Notes: generated by a model not told the origin, from the sequence alone. Counted from the first letter of the stretch, positions 16,891 to 26,808 are shown. The stretch: DNA of 48,661 nucleotides from Actinomycetes bacterium (GCA_021791635.1 JAJYWF010000008.1:1-48661), one strand, 5' to 3'. A program made the numbers and translations.

Positions 16891-17640
16891 ATGTCCGGTC
16901 ACTCCAAATGGGCCACGATCAAGTATCGCAAGGGCGCGGCCGACCAGGCGCGCTCCAAGCTCTTCGCCAAACTGATCCGCCAACTGGAGGTGGCGGCCCG
17001 AGAAGGCGGGAGTGACCTCAACTCCAACGCATCGCTCCGGACGATGTACCAGAAGGCCCGAGATGCATCGGTCCCCATGGACACCATCGAGCGGGCTATC
17101 AAGCGTGGAACCGGCGAGCTCGAGGGTGTCCGTTACGAAGCGGTCGCCTATGAGGGCTACGCACCAGGGGGCGTAGCCGTGATCGTGGAGACCCTCACCG
17201 ACAATCGAAACCGGACCGGGGCCGAGATCCGTAACCTCCTGAGCCGAAACGGAGGTTCCATGGCCGAGCCGGGCGCGGTGAGCTGGCAGTTCGAACGCAA
17301 GGGCACGCTGTCCCTCGATCGCACCCTCGACGAGGACAAGATCATGGAGGTGGCGGTGGAGGCCGGAGCCGAAGACCTCTCCGACGGCGGTGACCGATGG
17401 GAGCTCACGTGCGCACCACAGGACCTGGGGGGTGTCCGGGACGCACTCGTGGAGGCCGGCATTGTCCCGACCACCGCCGAGCTGAGCCTGGTTCCGACCA
17501 CGGCGGTGCCCGTGACCGATGACGGTGAGGCCCGAAAGATCCTGAAGCTCCTCTCGCTGTTGGACGACCACGACGACGTGCAGGCCGTTCACGCGAACTA
17601 CGACATCTCAGATCAGGTCCTCGCCGAATTCGAAGGCTGA
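16891..17640 (+). CDS. yebC: YebC/PmpR-family protein
   Basis: A 249-residue three-domain protein. It begins with the invariant family N-terminus MSGHSKWATIKYRKGAADQA and continues with KLFAKLIRQLEVAAREGG and YEGYAPGGVAVIVE. The family was annotated as transcriptional regulators, and more recently some members were linked to relieving ribosome stalling at difficult peptides. I chose ATG 16891, preceded by GGAGGA ten bases upstream, over an in-frame extension to 16636 that would overlap pdxT. Its place before ruvCAB is a widespread arrangement. Confidence 0.94.
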   Translation: MSGHSKWATIKYRKGAADQARSKLFAKLIRQLEVAAREGGSDLNSNASLRTMYQKARDASVPMDTIERAIKRGTGELEGVRYEAVAYEGYAPGGVAVIVETLTDNRNRTGAEIRNLLSRNGGSMAEPGAVSWQFERKGTLSLDRTLDEDKIMEVAVEAGAEDLSDGGDRWELTCAPQDLGGVRDALVEAGIVPTTAELSLVPTTAVPVTDDGEARKILKLLSLLDDHDDVQAVHANYDISDQVLAEFEG

Positions 17641-17648
17641 GGATTCTT

Positions 17649-17697
17649 CTGGGTCGACCCAGGCCCAGCGCGCCGACGATCCACCGCGCCGTGGGCC
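17649..17697 (+). terminator. Palindrome plus hairpin between yebC and ruvC
   Basis: CTGGGTCGACCCAG at 17649-17662 is a perfect 14-base palindrome. Immediately after it, GGCCCA-GCGCG (17662-17672) can pair with CGCGC-CG-TGGGCC (17685-17697), giving an 11-bp GC-rich stem with a two-base bulge and a 12-base loop. No T-run follows, so this is either a weak intrinsic terminator of the yebC transcript or a protein-binding site. Confidence 0.4.
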
Positions 17698-17705
17698 TAC
17701 CGGAC

Positions 17706-17711
17706 TAGGAT
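17706..17711 (+). promoter_or_regulatory. -10 hexamer of a leaderless ruvCAB promoter
   Basis: TAGGAT is followed by seven bases and then the GTG start of ruvC at 17719. This places initiation at the first base of the start codon. There is no Shine-Dalgarno in front of this GTG, which fits a leaderless message. Confidence 0.55.
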
Positions 17712-17726
17712 CGAACGGGTGTTCGT
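17711..17726 (+). promoter_or_regulatory. Predicted LexA (SOS) box over the ruvC start
   Basis: TCGAAC-GGGT-GTTCGT matches the actinobacterial/Gram-positive SOS consensus TCGAAC-N4-GTTCGA at 11 of 12 defined bases. It overlaps the last base of the -10 hexamer and the ruvC start codon, so bound LexA would block the promoter. The ruvCAB genes are established SOS targets in many bacteria. Confidence 0.7.
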
Positions 17727-18282
17727 TCTTGGGATCGATCCAGGCCTGTCACGTTGCGGGTACGGCCTGGTCCATTCCACCGGTAGGGGGGGGATGGCGG
17801 CGTCGGTCGCGGGGGTCATCGAGACGGACCCGGCGGCCCCACTCCACGAGCGACTCTGGATGGTCCAGCATGAGATCGATTCACTGATGGACGACCTTCA
17901 TCCCGAGGCGGTGGTGGTCGAGCGGGTCTTCTTCCAGGTGAACGCTCGAACGGCGATGTCGGTGGGCCAGGTGAGCGGGCTGGCACTAGCCGCCGCCGCA
18001 AAGTTCGGATGTGACGTGGTGCAGTACACCCCCAACGAAGTGAAGCAAGCCGTCGTTGGGTACGGAGCCGCGTCGAAGGACCAGGTCCAACGAATGGTGG
18101 CGGCGACGTTGGGGCTCGAGATCGTCCCGAGACCCGCCGATGTTGCCGATGCCCTGGCCCTCGCCGTCTGTCATCTGGCATCCTCCTCGTTCCATCGGGC
18201 GGTCCGTACGGCGGTGGGAGGTACCTCGGAGACGTACGGGATGACGGTCGGTTCGAACATGAAGGAAGGGGGCAGGACATGA
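17719..18282 (+). CDS. ruvC: Holliday junction resolvase RuvC
   Basis: A 187-residue endonuclease that cleaves four-way junctions together with RuvAB. The N-terminal [12 protein letters not shown] carries the first catalytic aspartate (D7), VVVERVFF the next acidic residue, and the [14 protein letters not shown] segment the final pair. Length is slightly above the usual 160-175 because of a C-terminal tail. The GTG start leaves no leader. The stop overlaps the ruvA ATG (ATGA), so expression is coupled. Regulation by LexA is likely from the box on the start codon. Confidence 0.95.
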   Translation: MFVLGIDPGLSRCGYGLVHSTGRGGMAASVAGVIETDPAAPLHERLWMVQHEIDSLMDDLHPEAVVVERVFFQVNARTAMSVGQVSGLALAAAAKFGCDVVQYTPNEVKQAVVGYGAASKDQVQRMVAATLGLEIVPRPADVADALALAVCHLASSSFHRAVRTAVGGTSETYGMTVGSNMKEGGRT

Positions 18283-18872
18283 TCGGGTCTCTCCGCGGGA
18301 CGGTCGCAGCGGTGACCGGTACGGGCGAGATCGTCGTCGAAGTGGGTGGTGTCGGCTACCGCGTGTGCGTCACTCCGGGCACTGTGACCGCCGTCGGCTC
18401 GGGTGGACCGACGATCTTCTTGCACGTCCACACCCACGTACGGGAGGACGCCATCGTCCTCTACGGGTTCTTGCACGACGACGAGCGGCGCTGCTTCGAG
18501 GCACTCTTGGGAGCTCACGGAGTAGGCCCGTCCCTGGCCCTTTCGGTCCTTTCAGTCCTCTCGCCAGCCTCGCTCTCGACGGCGGTCCTCGAAGACGACG
18601 TCGAGACCTTGTGTGCCGTGCCCGGAGTTGGTCGAAAGACGGCAGCCCGCCTCCTCATCGACCTGAAGAGCCGCCTCGACCTTCCGGACCTCTCCGGACA
18701 GGGCGCGCCGATGGGGGTTGGCTCCAGCGCGAGCCGGGCCGAGGCTCGAGCCGCCTTGGTCGAACTGGGCTACAGCCCCGAGGAGATCCGCGTGGCACTC
18801 GATGGAATCGACGCCGACGTCGGCGTGGAAGAGATGCTCCGCCTGGCTTTGAGGGAGCTGGCAACTCGATGA
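18279..18872 (+). CDS. ruvA: Holliday junction branch-migration protein RuvA
   Basis: A 197-residue junction-binding subunit that forms a tetramer on the four-way junction and recruits RuvB. The N-terminal OB fold starts [12 protein letters not shown] and contains [17 protein letters not shown]. Helix-hairpin-helix motifs follow, with [12 protein letters not shown] and [18 protein letters not shown]-terminal three-helix domain (residues about 150-197) contacts RuvB. Overlaps ruvC and ruvB by four bases at each end, making a tight operon. Confidence 0.96.
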   Translation: MIGSLRGTVAAVTGTGEIVVEVGGVGYRVCVTPGTVTAVGSGGPTIFLHVHTHVREDAIVLYGFLHDDERRCFEALLGAHGVGPSLALSVLSVLSPASLSTAVLEDDVETLCAVPGVGRKTAARLLIDLKSRLDLPDLSGQGAPMGVGSSASRAEARAALVELGYSPEEIRVALDGIDADVGVEEMLRLALRELATR

Positions 18873-19972
18873 CTCCCGGGGCCCGTCGCGACGTATTGAC
18901 CGGGGGAGTGACCGGGGAGGGCACCGAGGACGGCGTCGGGCGGGCAGTGGCACCGATGGCCGAACCGGACGAGGAGATCGAAGAAGCAGGCTTGCGACCC
19001 CGTTCGCTCGGGGAGTTCGTCGGGCAGGCCGACCTGGTCGAGCACTTGAGCATCGTGCTCCAGGCAGCCAGGCGCAGACGGCAGCCGGTCGACCATCTGC
19101 TATTCGCCGGACCCCCTGGTCTGGGAAAGACCTCGCTGGCCGGGATCGTGGCGTCGGAGATGGGTGTCGGCTTGCGGGTGACCTCGGGTCCGGTCCTCGC
19201 TCGCGCCGGTGATCTGGCGGCACTCCTGACGGCGCTCGAAGAGGGCGACGTCCTGTTCATCGACGAGATCCACAGGCTTCCAAGGGTAGTAGAGGAGATC
19301 CTGTACCCGGCGATGGAAGATGCCAAGCTCGACATCGTGATCGGCAAGGGGCCGATGGCGCGATCGATCCGCTTGGACCTTCCTCGGTTCACGCTGGTCG
19401 GGGCGACGACCCGCACCGGACTGGTCGCCGCACCACTGCGCGACCGGTTCGGGTTCGTCGGGCGCCTGGACCTGTACGAAGCTGACGAGCTGAAATCCAT
19501 CGTCGTCCGATCGGCCGGGATCATCGGAGTGCCCGTCGAGCCCGAAGGTGCGGCTCTCATCGCAGCTCGGTCGCGGGGCACTCCTCGGATCGCGAACCGC
19601 CTGTTGCACCGTGTGCGCGACTTTGCCGAAGTACGTGGCGATGGGGTCATCACCGAAGGCATTGCCGAAGAAGGGCTCCAAGTCTTCGGAGTCGACGTCC
19701 TAGGGCTCGACAAGGTGGATCGGGCCATCCTCGACGCACTCTGCCGGCGGTTCGACGGGCAACCCGTGGGGCTCACCACCCTGGCACAGTGCATAGGGGA
19801 GGAACCAGACACGATCGAGGACGCATACGAGCCGTTCTTGCTCCAAATGGGGCTTATCCAGCGCACGCCGAGAGGGCGTATCCCCACCCGGCGAGCATGG
19901 GCCCACGTGAGGGGAGAGGACGCCGACCAGACAGCACCCGAAGGCGAGGCACCAGAGCCGCGTCTGTTCTGA
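18869..19972 (+). CDS. ruvB: Holliday junction DNA helicase RuvB
   Basis: A 367-residue AAA+ motor that drives branch migration. After a 40-residue N-terminal extension comes [12 protein letters not shown], Walker [12 protein letters not shown], Walker [12 protein letters not shown], sensor 1 GATTRTG, the arginine-finger region and a C-terminal winged helix ending [12 protein letters not shown] 18869 overlaps the ruvA stop (ATGA) and gives near-normal family length; a longer frame from 18365 runs across ruvA and is not used. An internal ATG at [10 protein letters not shown] is a possible alternative. It converges on the histidine kinase gene across 40 bases with no clear terminator. Confidence 0.96.
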   Translation: MTPGARRDVLTGGVTGEGTEDGVGRAVAPMAEPDEEIEEAGLRPRSLGEFVGQADLVEHLSIVLQAARRRRQPVDHLLFAGPPGLGKTSLAGIVASEMGVGLRVTSGPVLARAGDLAALLTALEEGDVLFIDEIHRLPRVVEEILYPAMEDAKLDIVIGKGPMARSIRLDLPRFTLVGATTRTGLVAAPLRDRFGFVGRLDLYEADELKSIVVRSAGIIGVPVEPEGAALIAARSRGTPRIANRLLHRVRDFAEVRGDGVITEGIAEEGLQVFGVDVLGLDKVDRAILDALCRRFDGQPVGLTTLAQCIGEEPDTIEDAYEPFLLQMGLIQRTPRGRIPTRRAWAHVRGEDADQTAPEGEAPEPRLF

Positions 19973-20012
19973 GGCGGCGGACGGGGGGCTCTGCGGCTGC
20001 AGGGAGTCGGCT

Positions 20013-21875
20013 CTAGGGAGGCGGCTGCAGGGGAGCTGGCTTTACCTCGGCGGACGGTGCGTCACGCGACGACGGGGCTGGGAGATGGATACGAAACGTG
20101 GTGGACCAGTCCGGGATATCGACGATCTCGATGGTTCCGCTGTGGGCATCCACCACAGACTTAGCAATCGCTAGACCTAGCCCACTACCTGGCACATCCT
20201 TATGTTTGGCCGACGCCAAGCGGTAGAATCGGTCGAAGAGCTGATCGCGGTCTTCCGGCGGAATCCCCGGGCCGTCGTCACTCACGTCGATGCGGACCAG
20301 CGGGCCGAGCGAAGTCAAGCGCAACTGAATCTTTCCACCGGACGGGCTGAACTTGACGGCGTTCGAGAGCAAGTTGGTGAGGAGCTGGCGAATCCGGGGC
20401 GGGTCACAGTTGATGACGATCCCGTCGTCATCGGTGCAACCCATCCCTGTCACCCTCACAAGGGATATCTCCACGTGGCCGCCGCTCGTCGTCCGCATCT
20501 CGTCGACGACTTCGCCAGCGAGAGTTGTGACGTCGGTAGGGATGAAGCGGACCCCTCGCCCATTTCCCAATGCGGGGTCGTCGAGCAGGTCGTTAGCCAC
20601 ATGGAGGAGCTGACGGGAATTCCGCGTGATGGCCCTCAGCATGTGTCGCTGATCCTCCGAGATGCGCCCCGGAACGTCGGAGAAGTCGGAGAACTCGTCG
20701 TCCATGAGGAGCTCGGCAAACCCGAGGATCGAGGTGAGCGGGGTGCGGAGCTCGTGAGAGACGGTGGCCACCAAGTCGTCCTTCACCGTGGTCAGCTCTT
20801 TGAGCTGGGCATTCTGTTGAGCCAAAACCTCGGCAGCCTCTCCCTGTATCGCCAACAGCCGCTCGCGCTCGTGCGCCAGCTCCTCACGTTCGGTGACGTC
20901 ACTGGAGACGATCACGTACCCACCGGGCCGCGTCGCGTCTTGTGACTGGCGGGTGATCGTAGCGGTGAACTTCCGCCGCTGGTTGTCCTTGGTGGTGTAG
21001 GTCCAGACCACTTCGTCGGGTGGGGTACTTCGCCCTTTGTCGGCGTCACTCTGGGGAAACGTGAATGGGTGTTGTTCGATCTCGTCAGGTTCCAGGAAGT
21101 CGGTGAAGCGCATGTGCCCGACGACATCAGACGATGCCAGGCCGAACAGTCGTTCTGCGCCGACCGAGAAGAAAGTCACGGTGCCTTGCTCGTCGACGCC
21201 AATCACGGCGGTGCCAGTGGCCGCTCGGAGGAGGGATGAAAGTTGCTCGCGGGCGGCCTCCGCTGCCTCGGCACCTTGGAGCGTCAGCTGGCTCTGCCGG
21301 GCGACATCGGCAAGCAGCCGACGCTCACGGTTCAGTGCGGCGAGGAAGGTGAAGGACAGGAGGGATGATCCCACGATGATCACCGCCACCACGTGCCACT
21401 GCGACGTGGGGTAAAAGGGGGCGCCGACGAGAAGCATCGGAACGATGAGAGCGGCGGCGACAGCGGTGAGCGCAGCAACCAGGTGAGTAGACCGTCCGTA
21501 GTAGGCGACCCATACGACGGGGAGAAAGTAGATGGCGGTAAGACCCGTCACGGAGCCGTGCTGGGCATCGCGGAGCAGGGCGACGACCCCGATGTAGCCG
21601 ATGGGAAGTGACGGCCATACCCACAGCGGAAGCCGAGGCCACGGGAGCAACACGGCAGCGGCGGTCAGTGCGAAGAACAGGACGCCGGCCACCAGAGCTT
21701 CGGCGGTGCGGTCGTGGGGGAACGGTATGAGCGCAACCAGAAGTGACAATGCTCCGGCCGCGGCGAACAGCGGAAGCTGTCTTCTGAGGTTCCCGTAGAG
21801 CAGGCGGCGGCTCTTTGTGGCGTCTGGGTCCGGCGCCGAAGTCGGCCCGCCGACCTGGTCCGGCGCCGAGCTCAA
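20013..21875 (-). CDS. Membrane sensor histidine kinase with PAS domain
   Basis: A 620-residue sensor kinase. Six or so hydrophobic helices occupy about residues 30-180, with short loops, so the signal is probably sensed within or near the membrane. A coiled linker leads to a PAS domain (about 215-325), then a second coil and a HisKA domain with the phospho-acceptor H374 in TVSHELRTPL. The ATPase shows LLSNAVKFSP, DDGPGIP, LFDRFYR and GSGLGLAIAK. No ATG exists near the N-terminus. I propose TTG 21875, two bases after the response-regulator stop, with AGGAG six bases upstream. A 671-residue reading from 22028 would overlap the regulator. Ligand unknown. Confidence 0.88.
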   Translation of the reverse strand: MSSAPDQVGGPTSAPDPDATKSRRLLYGNLRRQLPLFAAAGALSLLVALIPFPHDRTAEALVAGVLFFALTAAAVLLPWPRLPLWVWPSLPIGYIGVVALLRDAQHGSVTGLTAIYFLPVVWVAYYGRSTHLVAALTAVAAALIVPMLLVGAPFYPTSQWHVVAVIIVGSSLLSFTFLAALNRERRLLADVARQSQLTLQGAEAAEAAREQLSSLLRAATGTAVIGVDEQGTVTFFSVGAERLFGLASSDVVGHMRFTDFLEPDEIEQHPFTFPQSDADKGRSTPPDEVVWTYTTKDNQRRKFTATITRQSQDATRPGGYVIVSSDVTEREELAHERERLLAIQGEAAEVLAQQNAQLKELTTVKDDLVATVSHELRTPLTSILGFAELLMDDEFSDFSDVPGRISEDQRHMLRAITRNSRQLLHVANDLLDDPALGNGRGVRFIPTDVTTLAGEVVDEMRTTSGGHVEISLVRVTGMGCTDDDGIVINCDPPRIRQLLTNLLSNAVKFSPSGGKIQLRLTSLGPLVRIDVSDDGPGIPPEDRDQLFDRFYRLASAKHKDVPGSGLGLAIAKSVVDAHSGTIEIVDIPDWSTTFRIHLPAPSSRDAPSAEVKPAPLQPPP

Positions 21876-21877
21876 AA

Positions 21878-22579
<702 letters not shown>

Positions 22580-22648
22580 CCCCCACCTCGTTCGAACATT
22601 GCTGGCCGGCGATGACCGCAGGTCAATGCACAGGTCCTGGTCGGGGTA

Positions 22649-22654
22649 AGTGTA
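22649..22654 (-). promoter_or_regulatory. Putative -10 element of the two-component operon
   Basis: TACACT on the minus strand lies in the most AT-rich patch of the spacer (22646-22657). Initiation near 22642 would leave a leader of about 60 bases carrying the ribosome-binding site of the response regulator. Confidence 0.35.
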
Positions 22655-22768
22655 TATCGCTGCACTCGAAGGTCCCGGACTTCGGGGTCGCCCGAGCGGT
22701 GGGTGCGCGGGCCGCCGGAGGTGGTGCCTCGGGACAAGGCCGGCAAGTCTCCGCCCACCCCCCGCACA

Positions 22769-22833
22769 CCGCCCCCGCATGCTGGAACCGATGCCCGGCG
22801 GCCGCCCCCGCATGCTGGTGCCGATGCCCGGCG
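22769..22833. repeat. 33-bp-period direct repeat upstream of yajC
   Basis: Two 32-base units at 22769-22800 and 22802-22833, sharing CCGCCCCCGCATGCTGG and CCGATGCCCGGCG and differing at two bases. Each contains the palindrome GCATGC. Confidence 0.85.
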
Positions 22834-22976
22834 ACCGTGCCACCTGCTGGCGGAATGAGGCTGTATGGTAGCTCCCCTGTGAACCCCGTGTCCTCTCCCC
22901 GGCCGAGACTTTTCCTGGCGCACATGGCGCGCGTGGCACACCTGGCGCTCCCGGCGTGGCCGGTGACGGGGCTCCA

Positions 22977-23552
22977 ATGACCTTGGGCCTGGCCCTGGTG
23001 GGGCCGCTCCTGGCTGCGGCGAAATCGTCCAGCAAGTCCACGAGTAGTGGGAGCTTCACGTTCATCCTGTTCCTGGTGGTGATTGGGTTGGCCGGCTACT
23101 TCCTCCTCCTGCGCCCCCAGCAGCAGCGGGCCAGGAGGCAGAGGGCCAATCAGTCCGAGATCACCGTGGGCGATGACATCTTGACCATCGGGGGAATCGT
23201 AGGGACGGTGCTCGAACTGGACGCTGAGCACGTGACCATCGTGACCGGTGCTCAGCTCTCAGAAGAGGGGGGCGAGCCAGGGATAGCCGCCACGAGGATG
23301 GTCCTGGTGCGCAACGCCATTGCTCGAAAGATCGAGCCGAAAGTTGAGCCGAGCCAAGACGGTCTGCCCGAGGCCGAGCTCGATTTCGACAGTGAGGGAG
23401 ACGGCGAAGGCGACGGCGAAGGCTCCGATGACGGGCTCGGTGATGGCCCGGCGAGCCAGTCGAACGCCCGAAGCGGCAAAGGTAGGTCGCCGGAGGACCT
23501 GTCGCCGGAGGACCTGACGACAGAGTCCGGAGAGGACGGAGAGGAGGAGTGA
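22977..23552 (+). CDS. yajC: Preprotein translocase subunit YajC
   Basis: A 191-residue accessory subunit of the SecDF complex. After a short N-terminus rich in Ser and Lys comes one membrane helix (about residues 27-46) followed by LLRPQQQRARRQR and the GDDILTIGGIVGTV fold typical of the family. The last 70 residues form an acidic, repetitive tail of Glu, Asp, Gly and Ser with EGDGEGDGEG and a doubled SPEDL; YajC proteins are usually only 85-130 residues. ATG 22977 matches the usual N-terminus; GTG 22956 is possible. Its stop overlaps the secD GTG (GTGA). Confidence 0.88.
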   Translation: MTLGLALVGPLLAAAKSSSKSTSSGSFTFILFLVVIGLAGYFLLLRPQQQRARRQRANQSEITVGDDILTIGGIVGTVLELDAEHVTIVTGAQLSEEGGEPGIAATRMVLVRNAIARKIEPKVEPSQDGLPEAELDFDSEGDGEGDGEGSDDGLGDGPASQSNARSGKGRSPEDLSPEDLTTESGEDGEEE

Positions 23553-25102
23553 GCCCTCCTTCGTCACGGGCTCAGGCTCGACGGCACCAGTCACTGTTGT
23601 TGAGCGTGGTGCTGGTACTTGCCGTGGCCTTCGGATCACTGGCCGCCACGCTGGCGGGAGGTTGGAAGCCGCTCCTGGGGTTGGACTTGGCTGGCGGGTT
23701 CTCCGTCGTGTACCAACCAGTGCAGAAGGCTTCGGCCTCGGACCTGTCAGAGACGGTAACGATCTTGACCAATCGGGTGAACGGATTGGGCGTGTCGGGA
23801 GCTACGGTCGGTACTCAGGGCAACGAGATCGTGGTGTCGGTGCCTGGAGTGAAGAACTCCCAACAGGTCCTGAAGACCATCGGCCAAGTGGCCCAGCTCT
23901 ACTTCCGCCCGGCCCTGTGCTACGCCCCTCCGTACTCCCCGGCTGCGGCGAAGAAGGGTTCGACCACCACTTCGACGGTTCCCAAGGCTCTTCCAACGAG
24001 CTGTAAGGCGCCGTACCAGCTCGTCACGTCGAACTTGAAGGGCACCGCGGGTTCTGGAACAGGAGTCGGCTACACCGGCACCCCGACACCGACACTGGCC
24101 CAGTACCGGTCCACCAAGGTCGACAGTCCGACAGCCACGGTGCTGCTTCCCGGCCTGCCGGGAACAAGCTCAGATCGATACCTGTTGGGCCCCAAGGAAC
24201 TCGACGGGCACATCGTGAAGAAGGCCATCGCCGTGCAGACATCACTGGGTCAGTGGGTGGTGCAGATGACCCTTACCTCTCAGGGACTGTCGCAGTGGAA
24301 CTCAATGGCCAAGCAGTACTTCCACGAGGTCATCGGGATCGAGCTCGACGGAGTGGTCCAGTCGGCGCCGATCACCGAACCGAACACAAGCACCTTCAAG
24401 ACATTCTCGAACGTGCAGATCTCCGGCCACCTCACTCAGCAGGACGCGCAGAACTTGGCATTGGCCCTCAACTACGGTTCGCTTCCGATCCGACTGAAGG
24501 AGCTGACCCTTCAGACCGTGTCGCCCACGCTCGGCTCGTCTTCGCTCAAGGCCGGTCTCGGGGCTGGCATTGCCGGCCTCCTTCTGGTCCTCTTGTACAC
24601 CATCTTCTACTACCGGCTCCTGGGAGTGGTTGTCCTATCCGGACTCGTCGTGACCGCGGCATTGCTCTGGTCTCTGATATCAGCACTGGGGCACACCACG
24701 CTGGCCCCGAGCTTCGACCTGGCCGGAGTGACGGGCATCATTGTGTCCATCGGTATCACCGTGGACTCCTATATCGTGTACTTCGAGCGCTTGAAGGACG
24801 AGACGAGGTCCGGTCGAACGGTGAGGACCAGCGTGGACCGTGGGTTCCGGAGCGCTTGGAGGACGGTCTTGGCTGCCGACCTGGTGTCCCTGGCTGCTGC
24901 CGTAGTCCTCTACCTCGTGGCGGTCGGCGAAGTGAAGGGCTTCGCCTTCTTCCTGGGACTGTCCACCCTGATGGATGTGTTCATGACCTACTTCTTCACG
25001 AGACCGCTGGTGATCCTGCTCGGACGCAATGAACGATTGGCGCAGGCTCGGGGCATCGGAATGGCCCGCGGTCTGGCGATGGACTCTGGAGTCGAGGCGT
25101 GA
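23549..25102 (+). CDS. secD: Protein translocase subunit SecD
   Basis: A 517-residue membrane protein that, with SecF, uses the proton gradient to help complete protein export. One N-terminal helix (about residues 15-35) is followed by GLDLAGGFSVVY, the counterpart of the usual GLDLQGG motif. A large extracytoplasmic domain interrupted by a Ser/Thr/Lys-rich stretch (about 130-180) and a block of five helices at about 330-500 complete it. VDSYIVYFERLKDE in TM4 is the SecD/SecF family motif. GTG start overlaps yajC, and the stop overlaps secF the same way. Confidence 0.94.
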   Translation: MSPPSSRAQARRHQSLLLSVVLVLAVAFGSLAATLAGGWKPLLGLDLAGGFSVVYQPVQKASASDLSETVTILTNRVNGLGVSGATVGTQGNEIVVSVPGVKNSQQVLKTIGQVAQLYFRPALCYAPPYSPAAAKKGSTTTSTVPKALPTSCKAPYQLVTSNLKGTAGSGTGVGYTGTPTPTLAQYRSTKVDSPTATVLLPGLPGTSSDRYLLGPKELDGHIVKKAIAVQTSLGQWVVQMTLTSQGLSQWNSMAKQYFHEVIGIELDGVVQSAPITEPNTSTFKTFSNVQISGHLTQQDAQNLALALNYGSLPIRLKELTLQTVSPTLGSSSLKAGLGAGIAGLLLVLLYTIFYYRLLGVVVLSGLVVTAALLWSLISALGHTTLAPSFDLAGVTGIIVSIGITVDSYIVYFERLKDETRSGRTVRTSVDRGFRSAWRTVLAADLVSLAAAVVLYLVAVGEVKGFAFFLGLSTLMDVFMTYFFTRPLVILLGRNERLAQARGIGMARGLAMDSGVEA

Positions 25103-26709
25103 GCCCTTTCGAGCGCCACGACGAGAATCTCCGCGACATGGTCCAAGGCGGGTCCGGTCAGCCGGTCGGGGGGAACGACGTGGACGACTCCGAGGGGCAG
25201 GACGGCGTGATCGACGGCGGCCAGACTTTTGAGGGAGATGAGGTCGAGGACGACGACGGGGACGAGTCCCCCGAGGAGCTGGCCGAGGAGCTCGAGGAGG
25301 ACGAGAGCCAGCGCGAAGCTGTCCGAGCCAGGCGAGGCGCAGGCGCAAAGGGTCCTGGAGCGTTCCGGCGCCTCTACCGTGGCGAGACCTCGTTCGACTT
25401 CGTTGGCCGACGTCGGTGGTGGTTCGCTATCTCGGCAGTCGTCATCGTCGCCGGAATCGTCTCTCTGGGGTTCCGAGGGCTGAACCTGGGGATCGACTTC
25501 AAGGGCGGTACAGCCTGGATCGTGAAGACGAGCACTCTGTCACAGTCCCAGGTGGAGAACCTCGTCACTGCAGCCGGGCTGAGCCAGCCCACCGTCGAGG
25601 TGCTCGGGAGCGGTGGGTCGAGGACCGTTGAAGTTCAGGCCGACCTGAACAGCCTTCCGGCTGCGAAACGGTCCGAGGTCTCGGGCAAGGTGGAGGCGGC
25701 GTTGGCGCAGGCGGCGCACGTGCGCGAGACATCGGTGTCCATCACACGAGTCGGGCCCACGTGGGGTGGGCAGGTGACGCAGAAGGCACTGGAAGCGCTC
25801 ATTGTCTTCTTCGTGGTCGTTGCCGTCTACATCAGCTTCAGGTTCGAGCCGAAAATGGCATTGGCGGCCTTCATCGCCATGGTCCACGACCTGCTGGTGA
25901 CCATCGGCGTGTACTCGTTGACGGGGTTCCAGGTGTCCCCGGACACCGTGATCGCTGTTCTGACGATCCTCGGGTACTCGCTCTACGACACGGTGGTGGT
26001 GTTCGACCGAGTCCGAGATAACACCAAGGGTTTCGGCGCGTCCGGCCGCATGACCTATTCAGAGATGATCAATCTGTCTATGAACCAGACCTTGGCGAGG
26101 TCCATCAACACCTCCCTGGTCGCCGTTCTCCCGGTCCTGTCGGTGCTCCTCATCGGGGCCGAGCTCCTCGGGGCGACGACGCTCCAAGACTATGGACTAG
26201 CTCTTACCGTCGGGCTGATCAGCGGAGCCTACTCATCCATCTTCATTGCGTCACCGGTCCTGGCCATGCTGAAGGAGCACGAGCCCCGGTACGTCGCTGT
26301 ACGCCAGCGCCTTCAAGCGCGTGGTGATCGCATGGGGTTGCTCACCCCGGCAGCAGCAGCGGCGCTCGCCGGTGCCGGTGGTGGGGCAATGGGTGGGACC
26401 GCCTCCCGGCAGGCTCGAGCCGGCGGGAGCACGGGAAGGGGGGGAGCGGCCCTCCGTCCCGGTATGGCCCGTGCGTCACAGGCTCGATCGCCCGGAGAGG
26501 GCAACCGGAGTCGTACCGGGGCTGGTGTCGGGAGAGGGCGTGGCCCGACACAGCCGGCGGGCAGGAACCAGGGTGGCGCTTCCCCCGGAGCCGCCACGGC
26601 AGGTGGTACGGGGGCGCGGGTCGCGAGTGGGTCGACCACCGGGGCGGGCACTCGGAAGCCGCCGCCACGACCGCGCAAGAGCGGTGGGAAGAAGCGCAAG
26701 CGGCGCTGA
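25099..26709 (+). CDS. secF: Protein translocase subunit SecF with disordered extensions
   Basis: A 536-residue partner of SecD. After an acidic N-terminal extension of about 80 residues, FDFVGRRRWWFAISAVVIVAG begins the first helix. GIDFKGGTAW is the SecF signature, and SLYDTVVVFDRVRDN lies in the conserved TM4 region. Six helices are present in total. Beyond about residue 400 the chain becomes a 130-residue tail rich in Gly, Ala, Arg and Ser and ending in a lysine/arginine cluster (KSGGKKRKRR), probably cytoplasmic and able to touch ribosomes or lipids. Usual SecF length is 300-450. GTG overlaps the secD stop. Confidence 0.94.
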   Translation: MSPFERHDENLRDMVQGGSGQPVGGNDVDDSEGQDGVIDGGQTFEGDEVEDDDGDESPEELAEELEEDESQREAVRARRGAGAKGPGAFRRLYRGETSFDFVGRRRWWFAISAVVIVAGIVSLGFRGLNLGIDFKGGTAWIVKTSTLSQSQVENLVTAAGLSQPTVEVLGSGGSRTVEVQADLNSLPAAKRSEVSGKVEAALAQAAHVRETSVSITRVGPTWGGQVTQKALEALIVFFVVVAVYISFRFEPKMALAAFIAMVHDLLVTIGVYSLTGFQVSPDTVIAVLTILGYSLYDTVVVFDRVRDNTKGFGASGRMTYSEMINLSMNQTLARSINTSLVAVLPVLSVLLIGAELLGATTLQDYGLALTVGLISGAYSSIFIASPVLAMLKEHEPRYVAVRQRLQARGDRMGLLTPAAAAALAGAGGGAMGGTASRQARAGGSTGRGGAALRPGMARASQARSPGEGNRSRTGAGVGRGRGPTQPAGRNQGGASPGAATAGGTGARVASGSTTGAGTRKPPPRPRKSGGKKRKRR

Positions 26710-26796
26710 ACTCCCCGGACCGCCTTTTCGTCCATCTGAGGTGGCGGGCGTCGCTCCTGGCGGGTCGATTGCGGCTGAATACGGCGCAGGTTCAGG

Positions 26797-26802
26797 TAGC
26801 GT
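26797..26802 (+). promoter_or_regulatory. -10 hexamer of a leaderless relA promoter
   Basis: TAGCGT followed by six bases and ATG 26809. The GAGAGG directly abutting the ATG is too close to act as a Shine-Dalgarno, so a message starting at the ATG is the simplest reading. Confidence 0.5.
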
Positions 26803-26808
26803 GAGAGG

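Larger units (their letters stand above)
22580..22976. other. 397-bp divergent spacer between the two-component system and yajC
   Basis: No convincing gene is present. The spacer holds the AT-rich patch at 22646-22657, a TTCGAA-centred palindrome (GTTCGAAC, about 22590-22597) and a direct repeat at 22769-22833. Both transcription units must be driven from here. Confidence 0.5.

Noticed and set aside
22589-22597. GTTCGAAC near the response-regulator start as a second SOS box
   Set aside because: The half-sites overlap instead of being separated by four bases, so it does not fit the TCGAAC-N4-GTTCGA consensus.
22580-23065. N-terminal extension of the response regulator across the divergent spacer
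   Set aside because: The added sequence is low complexity, covers the direct repeat and overlaps yajC. Receiver domains normally start within a few residues of the lysine-valine strand.
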